DNA of 64,000 bases from Gemmatimonadota bacterium (GCA_020348925.1 CP070758.1:2295782-2359781), one strand, 5' to 3'. Shown: positions 36,283-45,877, numbered from the stretch's first letter. The notes: generated from the sequence alone by a model not told the origin. A program made the numbers and translations.

Positions 36283-39042
36283 ATGTCCCTGCAGAAAAAG
36301 AGCGCGTTCTTTTCGCTCGTGGTTTTTTGTGTTGTGGTCTCTTTCCTGGGCACACCCGTGATTGGAGGGGATATTGGCCAGGATATCGATATCCCCTACG
36401 AAAAGTTCGTCCTCGATAATGGACTCACATTGATCGTTCATGAGGACCACAAGGCCCCTATCGTGGCCGTCAATGTCTGGTATCACGTCGGTTCCAAAAA
36501 TGAGAAGCCCGGACGAACCGGATTTGCCCATCTCTTCGAGCACCTCATGTTCAACGGGAGCGAACACTTCAACGATGATTATATGCAGGTGTTGGAACGT
36601 GTCGGGGCTACGGATCTGAACGGCACGACGAGCGAGGATCGGACAAATTACTTCCAGAATGTGCCGACCTCCGCCCTCGATGTCGCCCTGTGGATGGAGT
36701 CCGACCGTATGGGCTATATGAAAGCCGCGATTGATCAGGGAAAACTCGACGAGCAGCGGGGCGTCGTTCAGAACGAAAAACGGCAATACGAGAACGAGCC
36801 GTATGGTGTCGCCTACGAGCTCATCACCGAGGCCACCTTCCCCAAAGGGCATCCGTATTCGTGGACCGTGATCGGCTCCATGGAGGACCTCGATGCCGCT
36901 ACGTTGGATGATGTTCACGAGTGGTTCAAGACCTACTACGGTCCTGCCAATGCCGTTCTCTCCGTTGTGGGTGATATTGATGCCCAGACGGCCAGTGAGA
37001 AGGTCGAGGAATATTTCGGGAACATTCCGTCAGGCCCCCCTGTGGCCAGGCATGACGTCTGGATTGCCAAGCGGAGCGGCATCCATAGGCAAAAAGTCGA
37101 GGATCGGGTTCCCCAGGCAAGAATCTACAAGGTCTGGAATATTCCGCAGTGGGCCGACCAAGAGGGTACCTATTTGGATCTTGTGAGCGATATCTTAGGG
37201 GCTGGCAAGAACTCCCGGCTATACAAACGCCTGGTGTACGACGACCAGATTGCAACGGACGTCTCCGTCTACGTTGAGTTGAGGGAGATCGCCGGTCTCT
37301 TTAATATCGAGGTTGATGCCAAGCCAGGCGGCGATCTGGCCGAGGTTGAGAGAGTGATTGATGAGGAATTGGCTCGATTTCTGACCGAAGGACCGACGGA
37401 GAAGGAGGTCGAGCGGGTCAAAATTCAATATATTGCTGGATTTATACGTGGCATCGAGCGTATCGGTGGGTTCGGTGGCAAGTCCGATGTTCTGGCTCAG
37501 AGCGAAGTCTTCGGTGGTCACCCTGAGTTCTATAAGACCAATCTGGAAAGAGTCCGGGAAGCCACAGTGCGAGATCTCCATGAGACAGCGGTGCGGTGGC
37601 TCTCAGACGGGGTCTATATTTTGGAGGTTCATCCGTTTCCGGAATATACTTCGACAGGAAGGGACGTCGATCGCTCGCAACTGCCTGCTCCGGGCGAACA
37701 ATCTGATCCGGAATTCCCCGATCTGCAGCGGACGACACTGTCCAACGGTTTAAAGGTTATTCTGGCCGAACGCCATGCCGTACCCGTTATTAATTTTTCC
37801 CTTCTCGTTGATGCGGGATACGCATCGGATCAATTTGGCCTGCCAGGGACCGCCAGATTGGCCATGGATATGCTGGACGAGGGAACGAAGAGCAGAACCT
37901 CACTTGAAATCAGTGAGGAGCTTGCATTGTTGGGGACCAATTTGAATACCGGGTCGAATCTGGACATGTCGGTCGTCTCCCTTTCCGCACTCAAGGCCAA
38001 CGTGGATCCTTCATTGGATATTTTCGCCGATGTGATTCTGAATCCTTCCTTCCCCAAGGAGGATTTTGAGCGGTTGAAAAAACTGCAACTGGATGTGATC
38101 GAGCAGGAGAAAAAGATACCTATTCAGATGGCACTCAGGGTATTTCCCGGATTCTTGTATGGCAAGGGTCACGCTTACGGAAATCCTTTCTATGGCTCTG
38201 GAACCGAGGCCTCCGTATCAGAGATTGAACGGTCAGACTTGCAGAAATTTCACACGACCTGGTTCAAACCGAACAATGCCACTCTTGTCGTTGTGGGAGC
38301 GACAACCCTGAATGAGATGAAACCGAAGCTTGAAAAGCTCTTCCGGGAGTGGGAACAGGGGAACGTGCCGACGAAGAATATCGTCGAGGTGGAGCACCAA
38401 TCGAAGTCCGTGGTGTACATCATGGATAAGCCGGGTGCGCTTCAATCCCTCATCATTGCAGGCCATGTCGCTCCACCCAAGGCCAATCCGGATGAGATTG
38501 CCATTGAGACCATGAACAATATTCTCGGCGGCACGTTTACGGCGAGAATGAATATGAACCTGCGTGAGGACAAACACTGGTCCTACGGTGCCAGGAGTCT
38601 CCTCTTGGGTACTCGCGGTCAGCGCCCCTTTCTGGTATATGCCTCCGTGCAGACGGACAAGACCAGCGAATCGTTGGCCGAGATTTTGAAGGAGATGCGG
38701 GGGATTCAAGGTACCCAGCCGGCCACGGATGATGAGCTTCAAAAGGTGCAGAAAAATAGGATTCTTCGCATGCCGGGTTCCTGGGAGACCATAAACGAAC
38801 TTGGGGCATCGATCAATCAGATTGTTCGCTTCGGTCTGCCGGACGATTATTTCGAGACCTATCCGGATGAGATCAGATCCATGCGGGTGGCCGATGTGAC
38901 CCGAGCGGCACAGAACGTTCTTCATCCGGACAACGTCGTCTGGGTGGTCGTCGGCGACAGGGAGCACATTGAGGGCAAAATCCGCGAAATGGGATTTGAC
39001 GAAATCGGTTTTATCGATGGGGATGGAAATCCTGTCGAATGA
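36283..39042 (+). CDS. Secreted M16-family zinc metallopeptidase, two-domain
   Basis: 919 residues. Start: ATG at 36283, 5 bases after AAGGAGG (36271-36277); the adjacent ATG at 36280 is only 2 bases away. An N-terminal hydrophobic signal (FFSLVVFCVVVSFLGT) is followed by the first M16 half with the inverted zinc site HLFEH at 83-87 and the distal ligand Glu at ~165 (VVQNEKRQYENEPYG). The second half (~490-919) has the fold-typical segments (LSNGLKVILAERHAVPVI, NILGGTFTARMNMNLREDKHWSYGA) but no HxxEH, as in PqqL/pitrilysin-like two-half enzymes where one half is inactive. It would degrade peptides in the periplasm or outside the cell. It is monocistronic with a strong terminator. Family certain; substrate unknown. 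Confidence 0.93.
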   Translation: MSLQKKSAFFSLVVFCVVVSFLGTPVIGGDIGQDIDIPYEKFVLDNGLTLIVHEDHKAPIVAVNVWYHVGSKNEKPGRTGFAHLFEHLMFNGSEHFNDDYMQVLERVGATDLNGTTSEDRTNYFQNVPTSALDVALWMESDRMGYMKAAIDQGKLDEQRGVVQNEKRQYENEPYGVAYELITEATFPKGHPYSWTVIGSMEDLDAATLDDVHEWFKTYYGPANAVLSVVGDIDAQTASEKVEEYFGNIPSGPPVARHDVWIAKRSGIHRQKVEDRVPQARIYKVWNIPQWADQEGTYLDLVSDILGAGKNSRLYKRLVYDDQIATDVSVYVELREIAGLFNIEVDAKPGGDLAEVERVIDEELARFLTEGPTEKEVERVKIQYIAGFIRGIERIGGFGGKSDVLAQSEVFGGHPEFYKTNLERVREATVRDLHETAVRWLSDGVYILEVHPFPEYTSTGRDVDRSQLPAPGEQSDPEFPDLQRTTLSNGLKVILAERHAVPVINFSLLVDAGYASDQFGLPGTARLAMDMLDEGTKSRTSLEISEELALLGTNLNTGSNLDMSVVSLSALKANVDPSLDIFADVILNPSFPKEDFERLKKLQLDVIEQEKKIPIQMALRVFPGFLYGKGHAYGNPFYGSGTEASVSEIERSDLQKFHTTWFKPNNATLVVVGATTLNEMKPKLEKLFREWEQGNVPTKNIVEVEHQSKSVVYIMDKPGALQSLIIAGHVAPPKANPDEIAIETMNNILGGTFTARMNMNLREDKHWSYGARSLLLGTRGQRPFLVYASVQTDKTSESLAEILKEMRGIQGTQPATDDELQKVQKNRILRMPGSWETINELGASINQIVRFGLPDDYFETYPDEIRSMRVADVTRAAQNVLHPDNVVWVVVGDREHIEGKIREMGFDEIGFIDGDGNPVE

Positions 39043-39062
39043 TGGGCTCTTGCCTACACACC

Positions 39063-39096
39063 AGCCCGACTCGGCATCTCCGGGTCGGGCTTTTTT
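39063..39096 (+). terminator. Intrinsic terminator after the M16 peptidase
   Basis: Stem AGCCCGAC/GTCGGGCT extended by CGG/CCG, followed by six T. Textbook rho-independent terminator 20 bases after the stop codon. Confidence 0.93.
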
Positions 39097-39258
39097 CTCC
39101 GCAGCCAGGATGATAGGTCAGGAAAGGGTATGAGAAAACGTCAGAGGGTATGAGTGTCAGATTTTCAAACTCGAAACACGGAGGCTGAATCCGGAACCCG
39201 GTATTCGAAGGCAACGACTGGTATCACTGGGAAAGGAAAACAGGACGGAACAAAATAG

Positions 39259-39287
39259 TTGCTCAAGAAGGGTAGAATGCATAAATT
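39259..39287 (+). promoter_or_regulatory. Possible promoter for the ferredoxin/reductase pair
   Basis: TTGCTC (39259-39264), 17 bases, TAAATT (39282-39287). Each hexamer matches consensus at four of six positions; weak but in the right place, 55 bases before the ferredoxin ATG. Just upstream, AGGGTATGAG occurs twice (about 39124 and 39143), of unknown meaning. Confidence 0.35.
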
Positions 39288-39341
39288 ACGCCCTTTGGAC
39301 CGTCTTGAAAGAAGTACCTCGATTGAGATCGGAGCGGCATA

Positions 39342-39515
39342 ATGATTCGAGTTGATGAAAACAAGTGTGACTTTTGCGGGACGTGCGTCGCCGTTTGTCC
39401 CGTCGATGCCATTGAAGTTCTGGAGTCCGAGGTCATCATCGATGAAGACGTGTGCACGAGCTGTTCATACTGCATATTTGTCTGCCCCTGGGCTGCGCTC
39501 CAGGAGGAAGCATGA
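39342..39515 (+). CDS. Small 2[4Fe-4S] ferredoxin
   Basis: 57 residues starting MIRVDENKCDFCGTC. Two clusters are complete: Cys 9, 12, 15, 19 (CDFCGTCVAVCP) and Cys 38, 41, 44, 48 (CTSCSYCIFVCP). The start is preceded by GGAG (39331-39334), 7 bases upstream. Its stop codon overlaps the start of the following flavoprotein (ATGA at 39512-39515), so the two are translationally coupled and the ferredoxin is the likely electron donor of that enzyme. The lone ferredoxin encoded directly before a geranylgeranyl reductase recalls the reported reductase/ferredoxin pair of Methanosarcina acetivorans. Confidence 0.93.
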   Translation: MIRVDENKCDFCGTCVAVCPVDAIEVLESEVIIDEDVCTSCSYCIFVCPWAALQEEA

Positions 39516-40684
39516 CTGATGCCTACGACATCATCGTCGTCGGTGGCGGTCCGGCCGGATCGTCCGCGGCGATGACGGCGGCACAGCGTGGAGCACGGGT
39601 GCTTCTTCTGGAGAAGGACGCCGAAATCGGTCTGCCGGTCCGATGCGCTGAAGGGGTGAGCGAGCGGAGCCTGAAGGATCTTTTTGAATCCCATCCGCCG
39701 TGGATTTCAAATCGGATTACGAAACTCTCATTTTTCGCACCCGATGGAACCGAGGTGCGTCTCAACGCGCCGAGGATCGGATATATCCTCGACAGGAGGG
39801 CTTTTGACAGCAACCTGGCCCAGCGTGCGGTGAGGGCTGGGGCAGAGGTGTTGACAGGAGCATGTGTTCGAGGGATGACTCCCCTGACAGGGAATGGGTG
39901 GAATGTGTCGGTTCTGAGAAGGAATCAACCGTCCCAGTTCACGACCAGGATCGTTATCGGAGCCGATGGCGTTGAATCCCGCGTGGGGCGGTGGGCGGGC
40001 CTGGACACCAAGACGACACTCCACGATATTGAAACCTGCCTTCAGTATTCTATGGAAGGATTGGATCTTGACCCTGCATGCTGTCAGTTACATTTCGGAG
40101 GGCACGTGGCCCCCGGTGGATATCTCTGGGTCTTTCCCAAAGGGCCGGGTATGGCCAATGTGGGTGTGGGCATCTCCGGGGAATATTCGCGAAGGATGAA
40201 ACCCATCGATTACCTCAACCGTTTTGTCGATCGGGCATATGCCGGGGCCTCTGTATTGAGAACAGTGGGGGGGAGTGTACCGTGTTCCCTACCCTTGAAA
40301 GAGACAGTATCCGATGGCCTCCTGTTGGTCGGTGATGCTGCTCATCAGGCCGACCCCATGACCGGTGGCGGAATCATGAACGCTGTCAGGGCGGGCCGAA
40401 TGGCCGGTCATGTTGCAGCCGAGGCGATTATGATGGGTGATACGTCAAAGAAACAGCTCATGGCGTATCAAGAGCAATGCGGAGAACTCTTGGGTAAGAA
40501 ATTGCGACGCTCCTACCGGCTCAAAAAGGCGGTGTATAAATTGACCGACAAAGAGCTCAATGACACTGCCGCATCAGTCAACAGCAGAGCCCCGGACAAA
40601 CGAACATTGGGTAGGATCTTTGTCACGGCACTCACCAAGAATCCGAAGCTCTTGTCCGATATCATCGCTCTCTTCGGTTCCTGA
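39512..40684 (+). CDS. Geranylgeranyl reductase family FAD-dependent oxidoreductase
   Basis: 390 residues. Start: ATG at 39512, behind AGGAGG (39502-39507) and overlapping the ferredoxin stop. The N-terminal FAD-binding motif is VVGGGPAGSSAA (10-20) with Glu34 at the end of the second strand. The PVRCAEG segment (42-48) carries the Cys conserved near the flavin in the archaeal-type family, GGYLWVFPKGPGMANVG fits the family YxWxFP substrate-pocket motif, and LLVGDAAHQADPMTGGGI fits the second FAD motif with GxGG. Family members saturate prenyl chains of archaeal phospholipids, chlorophyll or menaquinone; the motifs here favour the lipid/quinone type over ChlP. The substrate cannot be decided from the sequence; uppS, dxr and cdsA lie 5-8 kb away in a separate operon. 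Confidence 0.88.
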   Translation: MTDAYDIIVVGGGPAGSSAAMTAAQRGARVLLLEKDAEIGLPVRCAEGVSERSLKDLFESHPPWISNRITKLSFFAPDGTEVRLNAPRIGYILDRRAFDSNLAQRAVRAGAEVLTGACVRGMTPLTGNGWNVSVLRRNQPSQFTTRIVIGADGVESRVGRWAGLDTKTTLHDIETCLQYSMEGLDLDPACCQLHFGGHVAPGGYLWVFPKGPGMANVGVGISGEYSRRMKPIDYLNRFVDRAYAGASVLRTVGGSVPCSLPLKETVSDGLLLVGDAAHQADPMTGGGIMNAVRAGRMAGHVAAEAIMMGDTSKKQLMAYQEQCGELLGKKLRRSYRLKKAVYKLTDKELNDTAASVNSRAPDKRTLGRIFVTALTKNPKLLSDIIALFGS

Positions 40685-40689
40685 TCGGT

Positions 40690-41109
40690 CTACGCTCCAA
40701 TAATCTTCACCAGAACCCGTTTTCTCCTTCGGCCGTCGAACTCTCCGTAGAAGATCTGTTCCCACGGTCCGAAATCGAGCCGTCCATCCGTTATGGCCAC
40801 CGTCACACCCCTGCCCATGATCTGACGCTTCAGATGGTCGTCGCCGTTGTCCTCACCGGTCCGGTTGTGTCTGTAGTGCGAGATGGGTTCATGGGGTGCC
40901 AGCTCCTCCAGCCAGTCCTCGTAATCCTGGAGCAGCCCGGACTCGTCATCATTGATGTAGACGCTGGCCGTGATGTGCATGGCGTTGACCAAGCACAGGC
41001 CTTCCTTCACGCCGCTGTCGTGAAGACATTGTTCAATCTGAGGTGTGATATTGATAAATCCTCTGCGCTGAGGAATCTCAAACCACAGTTCCTGACGGTA
41101 GCTCTTCAT
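40690..41109 (-). CDS. yjbQ: YjbQ / UPF0047 family protein
   Basis: 139 residues, the usual family length, starting [19 protein letters not shown]. The ATG at 41109 lies 7 bases after AGGAG; another ATG directly before it (41112) is possible. Conserved family segments are visible: [35 protein letters not shown] and the C-terminal [13 protein letters not shown]. The family includes proteins with weak thiamin-phosphate-synthase activity reported in vitro, and its true role is unsettled. It is convergent with the reductase gene, the stops being 5 bases apart, and lies downstream of the terminator at 41149-41176, so it needs its own promoter or readthrough. Confidence 0.9.
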   Translation of the reverse strand: MKSYRQELWFEIPQRRGFINITPQIEQCLHDSGVKEGLCLVNAMHITASVYINDDESGLLQDYEDWLEELAPHEPISHYRHNRTGEDNGDDHLKRQIMGRGVTVAITDGRLDFGPWEQIFYGEFDGRRRKRVLVKIIGA

Positions 41110-41148
41110 CATGCTACTCCTTTCTCCAGAAAACAGTTCGGTCATAAG

Positions 41149-41176
41149 AAAAGGACACAGCATGCTGTGTCCTTTT
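41149..41176 (-). terminator. Terminator of the gluzincin/PD40/barrel gene
   Basis: A perfect 28-base palindrome centred on GCATGC with arms AAAAGGACACAG/CTGTGTCCTTTT. On the - strand it is followed by a T-rich CTTATG; on the + strand by TTTTTACG. It lies 45 bases past the stop codon at 41221 and before the YjbQ start. Confidence 0.85.
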
Positions 41177-41220
41177 TACGTGTGCGATTCTGATGGGTGG
41201 TACGGTGGTTCAGGTGTTTC

Positions 41221-44200
41221 TCAGAACTCCGACCCCAAGGAAAGATAGTAGATCGGATCACCGGGGCTGCCGCTCTTCGTCAGGTCCGTTTTCCAGGCAA
41301 TATCAAATTTGAGAAGGGCGAAGAGAAATCCCATACGGGCTCCGATCCCATAGCCCGCCTTCAGATCGTCCAGCTTCGGGGTGCCGTCGCGATACCCAAA
41401 GGGTTTGAAATTTCTGTTCATGTTCCAGGCTCCGCCGACATCAAAGAAGAAGGAACCCCGGACCTCTCCGAAGGAGAGGGGTAGGGGCCATCCGAGAAGG
41501 AGCCTCTGGACCAGGGGAAAACGGAACTCCAGGTTCGCCAAGGCAAATTTTGTCCCCGCCACTTCGTAGTATCGATAGCCCCTCAGCGGCGTCTGGAATC
41601 CGGCAAAATAGTAATCTTCATTTTCGAATACGTCTGTTCGGGCATACTCCGGCCAGGCCCAATTTGTCATTCCACCCAGAAAGAACACTCGGGGATCACG
41701 ACCGTCACTGAAACCACCGGCCAACCGGAAGACAAAATTGTATTTTTTCTGAATGCGGACATATTTCCTGTAGTCACCGATGCCTTTGATGAACGAAATT
41801 GAATTGAGGCCGATGTCCGGGACATACTGCAGGCTTAATTGTGATCGCGAACCGTTGACAGGACCCGTGTATCCCCATATGACTGTATCGTGAATCAAGG
41901 AGAGATTGGAACTGAGGATGTTGACACCCTCCAGTTCCCAAAAAGCCGAAGGGATCTCAGAATCACCGAACTCTAAGAGTTCGCGATTCAGGCCAATGTA
42001 CAAAAGATCCAGGTCGACCCTGCGGAACTTGCTGAAGGGGTATGATGCCAGCAAAGTTCCCCCGTACATCCTGTCGGTGAACCACAAGTTATTCTGGTAA
42101 ATGTAATAGTAGTCGCGGAAGTGGAAAATTCCTGCTCCGAAGTCAATGCGCTTGGGCAGATAGTAGTAAACCAGCTGAACATCGCTGTTCTGGAGCGAGT
42201 AGAAAAGATCGGTGTAAATGAGAAATCGGTGGTTGCCCATAATGTCACTGAGGGAGATAATCGTCTGTCCACTGAAGCCCCAATAGGTGTTGTAGCCGAC
42301 AGAACCTGTGATGATATCCGGTGTAAATTTGAGCTTGTATTTATACACCTTATATTTCCCGTTAGGCAAACGAAAACTGACTTCTTGCAGTGCATCCGAT
42401 GTGTCCGCCTCCGCAATAGGTTCCTCATCTTCAGGCTCTTTTTTCTTTTCGGGCTTAAAAACGAAATGGCTGAAATCGGCGTCCTGTTTCTTTTCCGTAT
42501 AGGCGGCACTATCATTTTTTGCCAGGGCCAAAGCTGGTTTTTCACCGGCCGCAAAGGGTGTGAGTGCGATCGATTCAGGTTTCTTTCGCTGGTTTAAAGG
42601 ATTCTTCATGACAAAGATATCCCAGCCGGCCCAGGAGAACGAAGTGAAGGCGATTCTCTCGCCGTCGGTCGACCAATCGGGCGAGAAACAGCCGCCCAGG
42701 ACGTTCGTAATGGGAAATGTGACGGCACTGTCGAGGTCGACGATATACAGATTGGAGATACCCGTTCTGTCAGAGGCAAAGACCAGCTTTCTTCCATCGG
42801 GGGACCACGCCGGCGATATATCCGTGGCGGGGTCGTCAGTAATTCGAAGGATATCACTGCCGTCAGCATTCATGGTGTAGATGTCATACTGACCATAGGC
42901 AAACCCCGTTGTGTCGGAGAAGGCCTCAGGTCCGCTGTGTCGGTCTGAGGCAAAGGCGATTTTCGCTCCGTCGTGTGACCACTTCGGATCTTTATCGTCG
43001 TGCCGGTCGACCAGCAACTGGGTGAGGGACTCGGTCTCTAGATCAAATGTGTAGATATCGGACATGCCGTTCTTGATTCCTGTAAAGGCCAGTGTTTGGC
43101 CTTGAGGCGACCACGAGGGCGAGAGTATTCTGTCCAGGTTAAGAATATATTTTTCTTCAATCGATCTCTTGTCGACGTTCACAACATAGAGTGCGTCTCG
43201 ATTTCCACTCTTTGCCGCAAAAACAACCCGTTTGCCGTCCGGTGACCAGCTCAGACTGGCATTCATAATGTGAAGTTCTTCGAAGCCACTGCTTCGTTCT
43301 CCCTTTACGAGACGGCTGAAAATTCTGCCGTCGATGGCTGACATTAAATAGATGTCGGTGTAATCCGTTCTGTCCGAAATGAAGACAATCTCGTCTCCTT
43401 TGGGAGAGAGGGCGGGGCTGCGGTTGAAGAAGGAACCGTCCTTGCGGTGGTTGGTGAGCGCCTTGGCGAAATCTTTCGGCTCGTCCCGTTGGGCCACTTC
43501 AGGCCAATACTCTTTCTTTAATTGTCGCATCCAAACGCGGCCCAGTTCTTTGACATCCACACCGATGGAAGATTTGAGCGCTTTGTCCAAGTTCCTCTCC
43601 AATCTGATCTGTGATAGAATCTCTCCGATTTTTCGACGGCTGTACCGGTTCGCGATGTATCTCAGAATGGATTGGCCGCCTTTATATGCCAGAAATCCGT
43701 AGAGCCCGTTTTCAAGGGGCGGGATATATCCATGAATGATCGCATCCCTCATGTACATATCCGATTGTGAGTCCCAGCCTATCGACTCAAACTCGGCCAT
43801 TCCTTCCGGTATCCAGAGGGGGAGTTGAAACAGGAACTGGCGGCTGGCCAGGGACTCGAGCACTCCGCCGTGGACCATATCATAGGTCACGGCATGCACC
43901 AATTCGTGATGGAGGACGTGCCGAAAATCGGCGTACGATCCTTCAAAGGGGACAACCACCCGGTTTTTAAAAGATTCCGTAAATCCTGCCACACCTTCTT
44001 CGATTAATGAAGTGATGACATTCGTCTGTTCGAAATCGTGGTGGGACTTGTAGATAATAATCGGAACCCGATTCTTCAGATCGTAGTTTAAATCTGAGCG
44101 GAGACTTTGATAAGCGTCTTCGGCAGCTTGAGCGGCGAACTCGACCAATTCCCCTCCGCCCTCGTAAAAGTAGATATCAAAATGCTCAGTTTTGATAAAG

Positions 44201-44325
44201 GACCACTCAAACTGGGAATATTGGATCTTATTCTTACCGAAATATTGGGAGAAGGCTCCTGCCGGCAAGATCAACAGCAAGAGGTTCAATACAAAAAGAC
44301 GCCTCACAAACATTCTACTCCTCAT
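41221..44325 (-). CDS. Outer-membrane fusion protein: gluzincin peptidase domain, PD40/TolB-like propeller, BamA-like C-terminal beta-barrel
   Basis: 1034 residues. Start: ATG at 44325 behind AAGGAGA; the frame extends upstream without a ribosome site. A signal peptide ends GAFSQ (~27). The first domain (~35-290) is a peptidase MA-like gluzincin: HELVH at 140-144 and a downstream EGMAE at 174-178 supply the zinc ligands and catalytic Glu. Residues ~300-610 hold six PD40 blades (SPALSPKGDEIVF, LSWSPDGKRVVFA, PSWSPQGQTLAFT, PKWSHDGAKIAFA, PAWSPDGRKLVFA, PDWSTDGERIAFT). A charged linker leads to an Omp85/BamA-like barrel (~690-1034) ending in ...YYLSLGSEF, with the terminal Phe typical of outer-membrane barrels. 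It follows rseP on the same strand after 241 bases, the place of bamA in many Gram-negatives. It could process or sense envelope proteins; this is inference. Confidence 0.88.
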   Translation of the reverse strand: MRSRMFVRRLFVLNLLLLILPAGAFSQYFGKNKIQYSQFEWSFIKTEHFDIYFYEGGGELVEFAAQAAEDAYQSLRSDLNYDLKNRVPIIIYKSHHDFEQTNVITSLIEEGVAGFTESFKNRVVVPFEGSYADFRHVLHHELVHAVTYDMVHGGVLESLASRQFLFQLPLWIPEGMAEFESIGWDSQSDMYMRDAIIHGYIPPLENGLYGFLAYKGGQSILRYIANRYSRRKIGEILSQIRLERNLDKALKSSIGVDVKELGRVWMRQLKKEYWPEVAQRDEPKDFAKALTNHRKDGSFFNRSPALSPKGDEIVFISDRTDYTDIYLMSAIDGRIFSRLVKGERSSGFEELHIMNASLSWSPDGKRVVFAAKSGNRDALYVVNVDKRSIEEKYILNLDRILSPSWSPQGQTLAFTGIKNGMSDIYTFDLETESLTQLLVDRHDDKDPKWSHDGAKIAFASDRHSGPEAFSDTTGFAYGQYDIYTMNADGSDILRITDDPATDISPAWSPDGRKLVFASDRTGISNLYIVDLDSAVTFPITNVLGGCFSPDWSTDGERIAFTSFSWAGWDIFVMKNPLNQRKKPESIALTPFAAGEKPALALAKNDSAAYTEKKQDADFSHFVFKPEKKKEPEDEEPIAEADTSDALQEVSFRLPNGKYKVYKYKLKFTPDIITGSVGYNTYWGFSGQTIISLSDIMGNHRFLIYTDLFYSLQNSDVQLVYYYLPKRIDFGAGIFHFRDYYYIYQNNLWFTDRMYGGTLLASYPFSKFRRVDLDLLYIGLNRELLEFGDSEIPSAFWELEGVNILSSNLSLIHDTVIWGYTGPVNGSRSQLSLQYVPDIGLNSISFIKGIGDYRKYVRIQKKYNFVFRLAGGFSDGRDPRVFFLGGMTNWAWPEYARTDVFENEDYYFAGFQTPLRGYRYYEVAGTKFALANLEFRFPLVQRLLLGWPLPLSFGEVRGSFFFDVGGAWNMNRNFKPFGYRDGTPKLDDLKAGYGIGARMGFLFALLKFDIAWKTDLTKSGSPGDPIYYLSLGSEF

Positions 44326-44566
44326 CGTCGATTCTCCTTCAGGGCGATAACAGGTATCATTGTGCGGTTCCGATCGAAAGTATAAAAAATATGTGATCAC
44401 GTCACGAATGCCAGTTCTCTTGGTTGAGCAATCGAGACCTTCTCACGTCTATATATTTAAGAGGTCATTTCTCCTTAAAAAGTTTCATCGTCTTGATCAG
44501 GGGATCGCCCTTCAGGCGTAACCCATTGCTCGCTGGGAAGATATGTTACGTTTGTGCTGTCTCGTG

Positions 44567-45877
44567 TCATTTGAAGAGCTTGAGGATGTCGTTGTATGTA
44601 ACGTAGACCATGAGAAGAATGAGGAATGCGAAGCCAATTTGCTGCAATACTCCTCTCTGTCTGAGGCTGAGGGATTTTCGCGTGATCCCTTCATATGATA
44701 GAAAGAGGAGATGACCGCCGTCAAGGATTGGTATGGGCAGAATATTGAGAAAGGCAAGGTTGATGCTCAGAAGGGCCATCAGGCCAAAGAGGTCCAGAAG
44801 ACCCGCCCGGGCCGTTTCTCCGGCCATCTGGGCAATGATGATTGGCCCACCTATGAATTTCGGCGAAATCTGGCGAAGAATGAGTTTCTTTACGAAGGTC
44901 ACTGTCAATTTCGCGACGTAGACTGTTTGTTGAATTCCAAGCCAGAACGACGTAAGGATATCGACCCGTTTTCGTTCGATTTTTGGTCCGATACCAATGA
45001 GTCCGATCTCCGTCACGTTTCCCTCGGCATCCATTGATTCTTGCGCTTCCGGAGTGATTTCTGTCTCGAAGCTTTGATCACCGCGTGTCCATTGAACCGA
45101 AATCGGGACTCCCGGCTTGGCGTGGATGCGTTCGGCCATGTCGTCCCATTGATGCACTGCCTGTCCGTCTATGGATACAATAACATCGCCCGGCTTCAAC
45201 CCGCTTGTATGGGCCGGTTTCTTCTTCTTAACGCTTCCGATCTCTGTTCCTACAAAGGGGGATAGACCCAATGTATAATCCTCAGCCTGGTGGATCGCCT
45301 CAGGAGAAAAAAAGAATGTGTGTCTCTGGCCGTGCCGGTCAACATCAATGTTCAGGGTCGTCCCACGAAAATCTTGAACGAGGCTATAAATTTCGTTCCA
45401 TTCGTTGACCTGTGAACCGCCTACTGCGAGGACCTTATCTCCGACCTGCACGCCGGCTTGAGCCGCCAGGGAATGCTCTTCGATTCCCCCGATTTCCGTT
45501 GTCGTCAAAGTTGCCAGGCCAGCAATACTGAAAATTCCCCAAAAAATAAGCACGGCCGTTATAAAATTCATGGCTGGTCCAGCAAACACGACGAGCATTC
45601 TCTCCCACACTTTTCGGGATTGGAATTCATAGGGGGCACCGGTTAATCCCTCCTCGTCCGGTTGCTCGCCGGCCATTTTCACGTAGCCGCCCAATGGGAT
45701 CCAGGAAACACAGTACTCCGTATCGCCGATCTTTTTCCCGATTAATTTTGGTGGGAATCCCAGGGAGAAGCGCTCCACGCGTATACCTATTTTTTTTGCG
45801 GCCAAGAAGTGACCCAGTTCGTGAACGAAAATAAGGACGCCTAAAACAAAAATGGCGGCCAGAGCTGTTGTCAACAT
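44567..45877 (-). CDS. rseP: RIP metalloprotease RseP (site-2 protease, M50)
   Basis: 436 residues. The zinc site HELGH (19-23) lies in the first membrane helix, and the C-terminal NILPIPILDGGHL supplies the third ligand Asp. Two PDZ domains lie between (~115-185 and ~205-280; GVQVGDKVLAVGG and GLKPGDVIVSIDG). This matches full-length E. coli-type RseP. It cuts membrane-embedded anti-sigma factors or signal peptide remnants in the inner membrane. The ribosome site AAGGAAG overlaps the end of dxr, 16 bases upstream, so it is the last gene of the uppS operon. No clear terminator follows in the 240 bases before the next gene. Confidence 0.96.
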   Translation of the reverse strand: MLTTALAAIFVLGVLIFVHELGHFLAAKKIGIRVERFSLGFPPKLIGKKIGDTEYCVSWIPLGGYVKMAGEQPDEEGLTGAPYEFQSRKVWERMLVVFAGPAMNFITAVLIFWGIFSIAGLATLTTTEIGGIEEHSLAAQAGVQVGDKVLAVGGSQVNEWNEIYSLVQDFRGTTLNIDVDRHGQRHTFFFSPEAIHQAEDYTLGLSPFVGTEIGSVKKKKPAHTSGLKPGDVIVSIDGQAVHQWDDMAERIHAKPGVPISVQWTRGDQSFETEITPEAQESMDAEGNVTEIGLIGIGPKIERKRVDILTSFWLGIQQTVYVAKLTVTFVKKLILRQISPKFIGGPIIIAQMAGETARAGLLDLFGLMALLSINLAFLNILPIPILDGGHLLFLSYEGITRKSLSLRQRGVLQQIGFAFLILLMVYVTYNDILKLFK

